This document shows, in pieces, positions 44,801-60,801 of a stretch of DNA of 64,000 bases; the first letter of the stretch is position 1, and each line of letters opens with the position of its first letter. The DNA is from Tetraselmis striata. Taxonomy: Eukaryota; Chlorophyta; Chlorodendrophyceae; Chlorodendrales; Chlorodendraceae. The DNA is taken from NCBI GenBank assembly GCA_006384855.1, contig VCJN01003004.1:62001-126000 (forward strand), written 5' to 3'. The position numbers and the translations under genes were made by a program. The notes under the pieces are model-generated. The model was not told the DNA's origin, did not search any database, and saw nothing but the letters and a program-made list of their open reading frames with translations.

Positions 44801-46245
44801 AGAGCAGCGTGTCCGCCGGCGGCTGATATGGCCCGGTAAACGCCTCGCCCGTGAAGAAGGGGTGCTGCAGCGCCTGGCGCGGGCTCCAGCGCGCACTGGG
44901 CTCCAGCTCCAGCACGCCCAGCAGCAGGTCCAGGAACGCCTCGCGCTGCGAGTGCTCCCGCGCCACCTCGGCGTCGCCGGCCACCGGCGGCATTGGGTAC
45001 GCGCCGATGATGTCCGCTAGGCGCGAGTGCTTGAAGTAGCGCTTGCCCACGGGCGCCGCCTGCTGGTTGTGCGCCTCAAACTCCTGCTGGGAGCGCAGCT
45101 GAAAGGCGCCTGCATCCACAGGGAGCAGGGAGGAGGGAGAGAAAAGGGGGGGGGGGGGGGGGGGGGGGCGCTCAGGCTTCGAAATATGGACTGCTTGACG
45201 GGGATGTATCCGTCTGAGAGAAAGGATTGCAACGATTATGGGTGGGACACGAAAGGGGAACGCGTATTGGTACATGGATCCGTGCAGGCAGGGCCTGCAA
45301 CATGTGGTACATACAACGGGTATTGTATGACCCATGCATGACAGATAGGCACACGCGCATCAAAACACACATGTGCCAGTAACATTTGATTGGGTTTGCG
45401 GGTAGAAACAATAATGAGTTATCTTGCAGCAACAAAGCGGAATATCCGTGTGGCATTCGTGGTGTATTCTTATATATTTCAAGATAAATGTAGTTTTCTC
45501 TCTTTGAGCGGACGCGGGGGAGAGCGCGGGGGGGGGGGGGGGATAATATACTGCGAACCAGAAGCCTGTAACATTTTTGATACGTCTATAAGTTTGCATA
45601 CAGAGGGACGGGGGCAGGGGAGGCGCTAGATGGGTACAGATGCGGCATACAGTGTGTTGGCAGCAAAGTGGCTGAGTGACGTCACAGAGGGGATCTGTCG
45701 CGCTACACTAAACGGCACTTTTGTTCTGGCGATGGGGGCGCGAGGAAGAGGAAGAGGGAAGGGGAAGGGGGGGGGGGGGGGGGGAAGGGCTCACCGGTGG
45801 CGGGATCGCCCGTTCCAGTGGAGAAGTACTTGGCAGTGTGCTTGGCGCGCACCAGCAGCGCATGCGGCGGCACGCCCAGCATCTCGATGATCCGCGCCAG
45901 CAAGTCGTACTCCGATGCCCCAGGAAAGAGCGGCAACCCCAGGAACATCTCGGCCGCGACGCACCCAAAGGACCACATGTCGATGGCCATCGTGTAGGGG
46001 TGGCCCAGCAACACCTGCCGCACAGGCGGCGGCCAACTCAAAGCATGCCGGAAGGACAGCGTGTAGTGCCGCTTCCAGCAAAACAGACAGCAGACACAAC
46101 AGCCAAGGACCGCCACTGTCAAGCCAGCCCCACGTCCTTGAATTAAGTTCGGTTCAAGACACACGACGCAAGACACCCCAAGACACCACAAGACACCCCA
46201 AGTGAGATCTCGTCATTCATTCACAGCAGCAACATTTGTCCGCAT

Positions 46246-46301
<56 letters not shown>

Positions 46302-48006
46302 GCGGCCCACTCTCACATGAGGGGAGCCCGGGGGCGGCGCACCTCCGGGGAGCGGTAGAAGCGCGACTGGATGTACGAGTAGACCGTGCGGTTCGCAAAG
46401 CAGGCCGAGCCGAAGTCGATGACTTTGATCTCGCCCGAGTCCAGCCCTTTCAGCAACACGTTCTCGGGCTTGAGATCACAGTGGATGATGCGCGCGTCCC
46501 GCAGCACCACCAGCGCGTTGAGGATCTGCACCGGGCGCAGGTTCAGCCCACAGGTGGTAACATGCCATATACACACTTTAGGGTTGTGCCTAATCATTGT
46601 CTGATACCTCCCCGCAAAGAAGATACAGCAACAAACCAGTCTACTCTATCAAAATATAATGCAACTAGAACGCAGAATTCTCCATACATACAGCTGTTGG
46701 GACCTGCTGGCTTGATCAAATGGCACAGGGATAACAGGCTGTGCCCTTGGGGATAGTCAGCGATACATCAAGTGAGCGATCAAGGCGCCGGAAGGGGGGG
46801 GGGGGGGGGGGGGGGCTCGCCTGGGTGAGGAAGACGCGGAGGAGGTTCATGCTGAAGCCGCGGAACTGATTGTGCTTGACGAGCTCGTAAAGATTGATGC
46901 TGAGCAGCTCGAAGACGAGGCAGAGGTGCTTCCGGTGCACAAAGAAGTCATGGAGGCGCACGATGTGGTGCTTGTCCTCGGGGTCACAGCGCGTGTTGAG
47001 CAGGCGGAGCACCTCGATCTCCATGCGCGCCTGGTGGTAGTACGCCGCCTGGTTCTTTATCACCTTCACCGCCACATACTCGCCTGTCGCAGCGCACCAG
47101 CACTTGGCCACCTGCCCAAAGGTGCCCTGCCCGAGCATCTCCCGTACCACGTACCTGCCGCAGCAGATAGATGTCAAAGCGAGCAGGGGGGGGGGGGGGG
47201 GGGGGGGGCGGGGGGCTAGTGCTGATGCTGGTGGTGGCAGAGCTGGCCAGCGTTTGGCCGGGGTGGGGGGAGTGGGTAAACCACGAGCTCATGCCAGCCA
47301 CTGCTTGGCCGCTATGCAATATGGTCAGCTAGTAGGCACGTTGGGCATGAAGAGGCGCCCATCAATCACCAGCTATAACACGATCCCGCCATCCCTTCCC
47401 GCCCGTCTTTCACAAGGCATGGCAGCTCGGGGTCCACTCCCAGAGAGTCGGGACAGGTGCTCCAGCGTTCAAAGGGGAGCGAGGGGGGGCGCACGTTCGG
47501 CCGCTGGGCGCCTCGAAGGCGTCCTCTTCCAGCATGATCAGGTCGTCGTTCTCATTATCGAGGCCGTCGTTGCGGCACGGCTCCGCCGGGTTGGTCAGCA
47601 CGCGCCGCTGCGCCGGCTCCACGCTGCACGCGCCCGCCTGGTGCCGCAGGTAGGCCACCACGCGGGGGATGAACTGCAGCCGGCAAGCTCCTGCTTCAGT
47701 CTTCTGCCGCTCACCTGGTTCCGTAACCCCCCCCCCCCCCCCCCCCCTTCCCCAATCCACCTCACCCCTAGTTAGGTCTTTGTGTACCCTTATGCATGGG
47801 CTGCTCACCGAGTCTGGGCCCCGGCCGATGTACTCGCCCCGCAACGCGCCTCCTCCTCGAAACGGGGAGAACGCACTGCGCGGACCTGGGATACTGCCCG
47901 CCCCGTCTCCGTGCCGCTCCCCCGCCTGCTCCGATTCTTTGGCGTGCGCCATAGGCGCGCCCGTCTCTTCCGCAGAGGGCCCCATCAGCTCCGTGGAGTC
48001 GCCCAT
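41207..48006 (-). CDS. YAK1-type dual-specificity (DYRK-family) protein kinase, nine exons, 1078 aa
   Basis: Exons: 47809-48006, 47495-47703, 46821-47154, 46343-46525, 45795-46014, 44372-45109, 43571-43818, 42239-42960, 41207-41591; all phases agree. YAK1 kinases autophosphorylate a Tyr in the activation loop and then act on Ser/Thr in growth and stress signalling. Seen: the pre-kinase block [20 protein letters not shown]; Gly loop [13 protein letters not shown]; Lys in [22 protein letters not shown] (HCD, the DYRK form of HRD); [27 protein letters not shown] with the YxY pair; [20 protein letters not shown]; and [16 protein letters not shown]. The kinase domain ends near residue 400-450. The remainder is Ala/Ser/Gly/Pro-rich low complexity ([19 protein letters not shown]). 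Introns 46526-46820 and 42961-43570 appear to use GC donors. The acceptor of exon 2 (AG at 47704-47705) and of exon 8 (42960 or 42963) are choices between close alternatives. Confidence 0.92.
41795..41823. repeat. 29-bp poly-C run in the last YAK1 intron
   Basis: Plus-strand C, sense-strand G, inside intron 41592-42238. Confidence 0.95.
43476..43499. repeat. 24-bp poly-G run in YAK1 intron 7
   Basis: Sense-strand C, inside the GC-AG intron 42961-43570. Confidence 0.95.
45146..45784. repeat. three poly-G runs in YAK1 intron 5
   Basis: G runs at 45146-45168, 45528-45542 and 45767-45784. The last begins about ten bases from the donor at 45794, so on the sense strand the intron starts GTGAGCCCTTCC and goes directly into a C tract. 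Confidence 0.95.
46246..46298. repeat. CA microsatellite in YAK1 intron 4
   Basis: A run of about 26 CA units lies inside intron 46015-46342. Confidence 0.95.
46794..46815. repeat. poly-G run next to a GC donor in YAK1 intron 3
   Basis: 22 G on the plus strand. On the sense strand the C run starts four bases after the GCGAG of the donor. Confidence 0.95.
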
Positions 48007-49743
48007 CGCCGCGCCTCGCTCGCCGCACGCGTCTGGATCTATGTGTATCGCCTATCTCTGCCACCTAGGGCCCTCAAGGCCCGAGTTCCTGCTTCGGGTG
48101 AGCTACTTCGCGCCTGCCTGGGGTTGCCAACGATGGCACGGGCACAACTGCCATGTGGGCCTGCATGGCCTGCGGGTTTAGGGTTTCACCAGGGTTTTGA
48201 AACGAGCGAATGCGCCCCGGCCTCTTCCCGCAACCACAAGCTGCTTGGGTCCAGCCGCGACGGATGCCGCTGCGGGGCAGCAAGCCGTAAGAGGTGGAGC
48301 GCTTGCTTTCGTCCTGAAATCCTGGCAGGCGATCGCTTCCGTGCCGGACGGGTGGTTGGGCGGACGGATGGCGCGTCTCCCGCGCACCCTCAGCACAATG
48401 TAAAATATACTACGTAAAGTACGGCGCAGACGCAATGAACGGCGCGTCGATTTGTCGTCGTCAGCAACTGTCCTTTGCTTGGAGCGCTCCCGCCGGTGCT
48501 GCGCACCTAGCCGGTCCCCACAGCAGCCCCCTGGACGTCGACGCACTCGCAACGGCCTGCACGCTTCACCAGATCCTCCATCGGCGCGCTGTCACGTGCT
48601 GGGTGGCGACCTCCCAGGCCAGCCGTGTACGGATAGATGTGCTTTCGTGCCGGGAGGTGTACGGTACAGAGGTCGCGGGACGAAACGGAGCGCAGTAGCG
48701 GCTGAAAGAGTGCGCGAGACGTGGGAAAAAGTCCGGAGCCCAGGAGCGCAGAAGGCGTGAGTGCACCGAGTCGGAAGGATAGCACTGAGTATCGAGGTAT
48801 CTCGTTGGCCAATTATGGAGATGAATCTGGGGCTCTGCGCAAGATGAAGAGCGCGGCGCGGACCTCGCACCACCCGCACACAGTCCACCGTGCGTGGATT
48901 AAGCTGTCGCGGTGGCGGTGTCTTCTGCCCGATATACTGCTATTGCTGCGCTGTTCGTGGTGAGCACATAATATCGTGATGGATTAATAAGGATTTCGCT
49001 AATGGATAAAGGAGAAGTCGCTAATTAAAGCGGCGCCAGTAGGTGATGAGGCGGGCGGGTGCTGGGCGTTGCCGGTACTGGTACCCGGGACCAGTGTACC
49101 TGTCGCGACTACAGGACTGGTACTCTGCCTGTACCCGCGAGTAGGTCCCGCCTGTCACTGTAGCGACAACCGGTAGAAAGGTACCTGGTGTACTGGTGTG
49201 AATTACAAAAAGGGCAGTTCCCCAGAATTAGAAAATCAACACAGCAAGCCGCCTAAAAGCGGCCCTGGTGTACTGGTACTAGGCGCTACCCGTCCGGGCG
49301 CGAATGATGAACGGTGAGTACTGTACCAATTGAATACCCTAGTACAATGGGAACCGATATTGGCCGGTCACATCTTGTCACGTAGTGTCCTTCTACCATA
49401 CCCTGCGGCATTGTCATATGTTATCTTGACGCTCTCCCTGTAACCAAAAAGGAAACATTGTTATATGTAGTATTATTCACAAACCCTACGGCATGCGCTG
49501 TCTGTATAGTATTAAGGATTATTCAAGGAATTCAATGGAACTCATCCAAGAATCGCGCGCGATCCTTCTAGCGCGCGGCGGGCGGCAGCAACAACGCGCA
49601 GGATCAGGTACCTGTAGCGCTAAATCCCTACCAGCGCGGAGCGCGGCTGGGCTCCAGAGCACTGCTAACCCTACCTACACACCGGACCCGCCCAGGCTGC
49701 CACCCCCTGCGCTGCCCCTCCCCGAAGAGCCCCCCGCTCCAAG
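48007..49743. other. divergent spacer between YAK1 and the ATP synthase f gene
   Basis: It should contain both promoters. It carries GGTACC-rich sequence near 49070-49200 and a copy of the hairpin-bearing repeat at 49190-49275 (GTGAATTACAAAAAGGGCAG, then AAGCCGCCTAAAAGCGGCCC). The minus frames at 48178-48552 and 48592-48888 are Arg/Ser-rich without a domain and are not supported. Confidence 0.5.
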
Positions 49744-50013
49744 ATGTCGGCATTCATGAAGCACATCGGCACGCTCAAGCCCGCGGAGGTGTGGCCCTAC
49801 GTGCGAAGCACGGCAACATATGAGAACCTGAGCCCCAAGTTCATGAAGTGGGTGCACGACTACAAGGTGGCCAACATCGACACCGGCAGCTCCAAGCCGC
49901 TCAAGGACGTCATGGTCAGCGTGTTTTGCGTCGCCTACGTCTTCGCCTGGCCCACGGAGTACGCGCACTGGAAGCACGCGCAGGAGGCGCGGAAGAGCGG
50001 CGAGTCCCACTAG
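49744..50013 (+). CDS. mitochondrial F1FO ATP synthase subunit f-like protein (ATP17/ATP5MF type)
   Basis: Single exon, 89 aa, with a good start context (AAGATGTC). The N-terminal half is soluble (LKPAEVWPYVRSTATYENLS). The C-terminal half matches the subunit f layout: a Gly-Ser segment (IDTGSSKPLKD), one membrane span (VMVSVFCVAYVFAWPTEY) and a His/Lys-rich end (AHWKHAQEARKSGESH). Subunit f is a small inner-membrane stator/dimer-interface protein of the FO sector. Similarity to yeast and animal forms is by pattern, not by a scored alignment. The stop TAG (50011-50013) is followed directly by GTGAGC, a perfect splice donor, so a 3' UTR intron is possible. TGTAA occurs near 50360. It is convergent with the FtsH gene. 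Confidence 0.65.
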   Translation: MSAFMKHIGTLKPAEVWPYVRSTATYENLSPKFMKWVHDYKVANIDTGSSKPLKDVMVSVFCVAYVFAWPTEYAHWKHAQEARKSGESH

Positions 50014-50760
50014 GTGAGCCCCCGCCCCTCCCCAGTCGAACGCCCCAGCCGCACCGTCATTCTTTTCAGCGGCAGCCATGTCAAGCCAGCCCAGGCGCTG
50101 GGCGAGAGATGGCTTTTTCTAAAAAACTTGTCGGTGCCGGTTGCCTTCCACCCCCATCAGGCTCCCCCTTGCTTTCAGCTGAGCCCTGGTGGTGGTCCCG
50201 AGGGGTGGGGCGATGTTGCAGCGGCGCTGCTGTGCGTATGGCAGCACGGTAGTCACCAACGGCGCGCAGTGAGTGGAGTGAGGACGTCTGGACAGGCGCA
50301 CCGCATTGGCTAGCGGGATTTGCGCCCCTAATGAAACCGGGGCCGGGGCGAGGCCCGACTGTAATGACCTCTATTGCCTCCTATACTCTACGAGCCAGGG
50401 GTGCAAGGCAGTGGCTGAACGGTGAGAGGAGGACCTTGCGCAGGAATCTCGCAGGAGTGGTGTGTGAAGACCACACGCATTGCTCCCCATCTATTATTTG
50501 TTTGTGGAGGGGTTGATGGATTCTCCATTCTGCGCAGCGAGCTACAGGCTTTCATTAGAGGGCTGTCGGAAGGAACCGATGTGTATTTTCTACCCACAAA
50601 GAGGGAAGGAAATGAAAGGGGGGGGGGGGGGGGGGGGGGTAGACAGGCGGCCTGTGGTGGGGTCTATCTCGTACACTCAAATAGTTTACAGGTTTGACCA
50701 AAGCGTCTGCAATTGGCGCAGCTTGTCCACCAGACACCGAGCAGCCGCCCCGTGAGGCGC
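50014..50760. other. 3' region between two convergent mitochondrial genes
   Basis: It contains a 22-bp G run (50618-50639) and, on the minus strand, a TGTAA near 50689 that can end the FtsH transcript. No gene is seen. Confidence 0.6.
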
Positions 50761-54945
<4,185 letters not shown>

Positions 54946-55611
54946 TGCAGTGCTCTAGCAACTCAGTAGGTTTAACCAATCTGACAAACACTCGGGATCG
55001 GCCGACGTTCCACCCGGTAGGTGGAGGTGGGAGGGGGCGGGACTGACCGGAAGAGGCCGAGGTGTCGGTGTTTCGTGGCGCTGCCCGCTGGGAGCACCGC
55101 CGCCCGCCCCGTCCCGGCGGGACATAGGTTTGGTGTATACTACAGGTACCTGTACTGTACTGTCGTCTGTCCATCTGTATATGATCTGTGCTCTCGTATC
55201 TAAACTCTCGTATCTATTGTAATGAGCGCATCTAAATGACGGGAATGCACGGAAAATACTGGCGGTACCTGTACCAGGTGATTTTCTAATTCTGTAGAAC
55301 TGCCCTTTTTGTAATTTCACACCAGTACTCGTACTGAGTAAGCGCACCGCCGTGCCCTGATTATACCCGTACGTAAGCACCGCCCGCGCCCGAGCCTCCA
55401 TCCCGCCCTCAGCAGGGGCTGCCACGTCTGAGGTCCCTGGCCCCCGGCTCGTCGCCGTGGCGAACCGACATATGCGAGCGCATGGGCGACACGCGCACTA
55501 CAAACAATTTGTACGATTATCACCCGACAAAATCGCGCTTTGGAAATAGTCTAGCCCACATTCTCGGCACACACCCCCCCCCCCCCCCCCCCCCCGGCCC
55601 CCACAGCAAGG
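54946..55611. other. upstream region of the FtsH gene
   Basis: It contains the presumed promoter, a piece of the hairpin-bearing repeat family at about 55290-55330 (GCCCTTTTTGTAATTTCACA) and a C run (55574-55595). No gene is seen. Confidence 0.5.
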
Positions 55612-55787
55612 CAAAGTTAAGTTCGCCCCGGGACATCGGCCGAAGCCGCCCCAGCACTTGACCTCGTGCGCCAACTGCAGTCGTAGGTCTGGCATAGCCA
55701 GTAGACCATTGCCTCGTTCGAACCCCGAAGGGCTAATGCATCAACCGAGTAGTCGCTAAACCCGGGACACGCCGGGCCGATATTGCC
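55612..55787 (-). mobile_element. SINE copy 4, head missing
   Basis: It matches the minus-strand body of the copy at 27435-27695 almost base for base from the GCGAACTTTA tail to GCCGATATTGCC, but lacks the tRNA-like head. An 8-bp insertion makes an exact TAGTCGCTA at 55750-55758 where the other copy has a single G. Confidence 0.8.
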
Positions 55788-57640
55788 GGCCTACTTCTCC
55801 TGCTCGGCCCAAGGCCGGGCATAGCGCCTAAAGTACATGCGGGGAGAAATGAACACATTTAAAATTAATTCAGATGAGCCCGCAAATACATTAACTACCA
55901 GTATCGATATTAGATTTTCCTGCTGTTAAACCGACGACAGGATTTACAGTGGATTCCTGGAGGCGGTAAAAACGTCATCGGCATATCCGCTCGAGATATC
56001 CGCTAGAGCGGCGCCTATATAGAGCAGAGCAAATCTGTCATCTGCGGGGCGGGGGGCATCCCCCCCCCCTCCCCTCCCCCCCCGGGCCAGGCGCCTCTTG
56101 GGCGCGACTCTCTTGCGCCCCCCGAAAGACGGCATTTTCGATAATGCCTTTAAGAATGCCTTGTTTCATCCCGTTTTCCCGCGCCTCGGGACAGGACAGC
56201 GAATAGGCAATTGTGAAACCCTAGTATCGTCTCTTCGATAGACGGCCTTCGGGGTTTTCCACGTTTTTTCGTCACTTGAAGTCGCCATAGTGAAATTTTG
56301 ATGCCCGATTATTTTGATCGTTAGACAGAGTGCGAGTCACGTTGCCAGAAGCGAGTGTCTTGTCTCATTACAAGCGGCAGCGCTACTAGCGGGCGCGCGG
56401 GGCTCGGCAGGAGTAGAACCACTAGGTCGCTGAAGGTCACTCCGTAGGGCTTCCATAAGCTCCGTAAGCCCCGCGAAACCGGCCTCCAGCGCGGCGATGC
56501 GGTCTTCAGCTAGGCCACTAGGGGCGTCACCGGAGTTGTCATGCATACTGAGCCGTGACAATGCCGTGCGCAGGCGGAAATATCGACAAGGATCGCTTCC
56601 CCTCGCGGCACAGGTGCCGCGCGATTGCTAGTGCGTGAAGCGCAACAGCAAAAGGGGTGAGCCCTATGGTCTAGACAGTTGGCAAAGTAGTAGCTGCAGG
56701 TAGGCAGGGAAACCGGTCGGGAGTTGGTGCGTGCGGTCGCGAGTCCGCTGCTCACTATCCCGTCCTTGGAAGATTCTAGACAGAGCCGATGACTGGCTAC
56801 TGTGCTATATTTTCTAGGTGGTAGTCGTTTGACCGCACAGCTCGGCCCGTCGTCTGACTAAACTCAGTTAAGTACTTAACAACGATTATTATTCGCTCAT
56901 GGCGGTGATGCGTACTACCCAATCGAGTACCCGTAAAAATACAGTAGTAACAAAATTAAAGTACATCTGAACTACATATATCATTACATTGGCGTTGTTG
57001 ATGCATATTATTGTGTGTCGTGTTGGGAACGTTTGCAAGCATCATATGTCTTGCACAATCTTCCCACTCTTCCCACTTTTGTAGCTCGTGCTCTTATCGC
57101 CGCTTAGCTATTGCAGTTTCATTTACAACCCTGTCATTTTAGTCTAATTAACTGTGTAAACATTCTTATTATTATTACTTGTGTAATAAGGCGTTCGAAG
57201 CGGACATTGTTTGAATGATCTGTAATATACGCGAATAATGTTGCGCATGTTCTTTACCTTCAAGTTGTGGAACGGGTTTATTTGTTGACCCTTGGAACGT
57301 GGACTATGTGTGTTGATGGTATGTGGCTATATAGACATACGTTTATAGATATAGTATGTGGCGACTGCTATGATATGTAATATAAAACCATGCAACATCG
57401 ACAAGTCACGTGTTCTTATAAACAACAGCAATATAATTTCTCACCGCGGCTTTTTGCCGGCATTAATAATATTTTCAGTAATAACGGCCGGTGGCAATGT
57501 TGTATCGACGAGGATTACTACGACATTCGGATTACGGGCGTATTGATGAGTTCATGTCGTGCCAGAGTTCCACGGGCCACTAGTTAATTAAAACATTAAA
57601 TCACCTAATATGCCCCGCGCATTTCACTTTGCACCGTAGG
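55788..57640. other. AT-richer spacer, no supported gene
   Basis: The composition drops in GC relative to the gene-bearing part, especially 56850-57600. The frames are short. The small plus frames at 57358-57587 have no domain. Confidence 0.5.
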
Positions 57641-57899
57641 GTTTGGTTATGCCCAAGGAGTTGTTGGGGCGGATGCTATCAATACTAAAGACTACCTGCG
57701 TATATGTAGCGCGGGTTTGTAGAACTAGGGTTAGGGCGTCGCATAACAGCGTGCACACCAACCACGACGCATGTCCAATGATGGTGTTGGAGCATCTTGC
57801 CCAAATAAAGAAGGACAACGTGGAGGAAGGTCATCAATAACTATGAGTACATCCATCCCCTAGCCAGAACAAGTTGCTAACAATTTACTCGTTGAGCAT

Positions 57900-59480
57900 C
57901 ACCAAGTCAAGGAAGTCCTTATTCGTGGCGGCGTTGAATTCAAGTTAACTTGACGACGACGACGGGGTTTGCGTTGCGCTAGGGTGCTTGACACGACGTG
58001 GTCGCAATTGCTTCGTGGCTGGTTGATTTGCTACCATGTGTGCGCGTATGTCTACTTCACGACCTTGGACGCGTTAACCATACCACTTCATTCTCACCAT
58101 CGTGCCATCCGTGCCGCCATCTCGCGACTTTCCGACGCGTCGTGCTGGATGGCCTTTGCGTACAACAAGGGGACGGCTTCAACAAGTATCCAAGGAAGTG
58201 TGAGGCACTTTTCCCAACTTGTGTCAACCTGCTTCTTCCCTCCTTTTATCTGCGCGTAGAGTCACCGGGGCATGCGAGGTTTGCTCTTTGCATTGGCATG
58301 GAATGGCTCGTAAACGGCTATGGTCGACGTGTCTTCGTCGGTATTCTAGCGCGACTTCACAAGCCTGATGACGAATCTTGACTTCCAATCACCAAGACTT
58401 TCAGGACACTTGTCCTCATCATGCACCTTATGATGTCCAAGACCGCGAGCAATGTCATTGCTAATGACGAGTGAGACATCACATACCACTTTTTGTCCCG
58501 GGTAGCAGGACAAAATGACAATAAGTAGCAAGCTAACCGGGAAATAATTTGTCTTGTCCCGTACATGACAAAATGACAGACAATGGGACTCATATCCGAG
58601 ACGTAGCTGACAACGAGGTTCGTGCCCTTCGCATCGCGGGGCAATGTGTTGTCATGGAGCCTCTCCTTGTTGCCGGCGTGAACTTCATGGAAGCCGTTGT
58701 CGTTTGGAGGCACTTGAGCCCGAACATCGGTTTCAACGCGTACGGCTTCGGCAATGTTGAGGTCGGCGTTGGTAGTAGCCATCATGTGACGTGTATTAGC
58801 GGGCGCGGTCTACCCGTGCTCACGCAATAAGTCGCCAACTCCCTCTTTTCGATGCAGCCAGAACCCGGAGAAAGCTGCCAACTGAGTTGTCTGAATCTCA
58901 TCCAGTTTGTCGAGAAATTCCCCCATCTCTCACGCTGCTCGACTGGGGAGAAGTGCCAATGGACCGGCAAGTCCATATGACATGACCTTCTTGAAGTCGT
59001 CGTCCAAGTACCCCTTGACCTTTAGCACGTCGGGCTTCCTCTTATCGCGGAAAGCGTCCCATATGTGGACCGGGCCGGCGTGAATCTCGGGCGTCCCAAG
59101 TGGAGCGCTCGTCTTCAAAATATTAATTTTGCACGGGTGCGGAGATAAGGCGGTGTAGTGTTGGATCACAAGCATGTGCGCATCGAGCCGCCATACATGA
59201 CGGCGTAATCACGCGTGAACTCGAATTTGTGCGGCTTATATTGCTGATGTCATGGCTGTGGTCTTGAAAATGGGGCATGAACTTTATACTCAGAAGAGTC
59301 AAGGGAGAATCGCTAGCCTCCATGCTAGAGCAGTAATATACCGAAACAACCCTTAAAAAGCATACCGGAAAGCAAACCGTAACTACGGCAGCATGAGGTG
59401 TTGACGGTGTAGTGATTCCGTCATAAAATGTAATGTAACAATTCCTTTGCTGCGAACCTTCTCCTTGCATGCGCTAAAGC
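57900..59480 (-). pseudogene. decayed coding region on the minus strand (unassigned)
   Basis: Several minus-strand pieces read like protein but sit in changing frames: PEIHAGPVHIWDAFRDKRKP and GYLDDDFKKVMSYGLAGPLA (58960-59100), MGEFLDKLDEIQTTQLAAFS (about 58860-58925), MMATTNADLNIAEAVRVETD (58725-58785) and NAATNKDFLDLVMLNE (about 57890-57940). Frameshifts and stops separate them. It is probably an old transposable-element gene, but I cannot identify the family. Confidence 0.35.
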
Positions 59481-60078
59481 CTTGCGCCTAAAGCTTACGT
59501 TGGGTTCGCTGAGCTCAGGTTAGATCCCCCGCAGCGTTTCCACTGCGTATGCCCATCACCCGCTGCGCCGCTAACTAACGCCGCTACGATGGCCGACCAC
59601 GCCGCTGCCGCCGCTGCCGCCGCTGCCGATGGCTTCGAGGCCGATGGAAATCGACACCCACGTCGCCCGCGTCATCAAAGTGGAGCTTGCCAAGACTAAA
59701 ACCCGCGTCCCGACTCGAGACATCATCAACGCCTCCCGCATCTTCGGCGAACCGCCGCGAGGTCCGCCAACTCATCGCTTTTTTTTACAAAACTCCGTGA
59801 GCTCATCGCCGGTATCTACTTTACCCTTGCTCTTCAGGCGTGGATCCTCGTTCCCCCCGGAGTCGGACGATGGCATGGCCTATCGCGGCCTCACCGCATA
59901 CAACCCGATGACCCCCTGATGACTACAAGCCTAGATTGCATGCATGAGCCTAAATGCCTACATGAAAACCGACTGCCAAACCGACAGTTGTCCAAAGCCG
60001 TGTATGCTCTGGTATACTATAACAATTCCGTTGCTGCAAACCTTCTTGGTTGCGCTTAAGCCTTCCGCCTAATGCTTA
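59431..60078. repeat. pair of about 60-bp direct repeats around a 500-bp segment
   Basis: AACAATTCC(T/G)TTGCTGC, AACCTTCT and AAGCCTT(G/C)CGCCTAA occur in the same order at about 59438-59497 and 60021-60079, roughly 80 percent alike by eye. The segment between holds a short open frame with Ala-repeat start (59589) and IDTHVARVIKVELAKTKTRV near 59650. It could be a small terminal-repeat element or two tails of one repeat family. Confidence 0.4.
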
Positions 60079-60801
60079 CATGTGACGAAGACGGTGTCAA
60101 ACAGAATACGTGTAGAAAGCCCATGTGTAGACCCTTTGGCAGTAGACGCGAAAGCGGTTTGGGCTGTAGCCGCCAGAAGCATGGCGGCGTCGGCTCGCGG
60201 GTACATATTATCATTATTACACGCTCTTCGGCGGTTGTACCGCGGTACTGTACTCATACCGCCGGTACCCGCATCAGCCAAACTATCGTGATGCTCGCTA
60301 CATGAATACCGCGTTGCGGGTGTCCAAGTCGTGGCGGAGCTAAAAGTATGGCAGCTGGTGGTGGATCAGTTAACTCGCGATGGTCGGGCCCATCGTACAC
60401 TATCTACCGATATGCCGCCCACATTGCACCCATCACCCACGACTATCCATCAGCTTCAACGGGCATGTGTCAGCCCGTCCACACCAAGCACTTCTCATCC
60501 CCGCATATCTCGCGCTTTCGCTCCGTGTAGTCGCGACGCCGTTGACCTGCGCACGGGTGATAATAGCATGTACGAGAGTGAACACACAGTCAAAATATTT
60601 GCAACTAATACGAGTACGACCGGCCGCACGAGACAGGTGCGTGCGTGCTTGCGATCGTGCGACTCGGAGGTTTGTGTGGACGGCATGATACCGGCCGGGG
60701 TTCGGGTAGGTAGTGGACGGTGCGATGGCATGCAATAAAGTGACGATACGCACGCAAGCACGCACCCACGCGCGCGTATTCATGCGAGTATTTCATATTT
60801 C

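Noticed and set aside
44175..45020. 281-aa plus-strand frame
   Set aside because: It is the antisense shadow of YAK1 exon 6.
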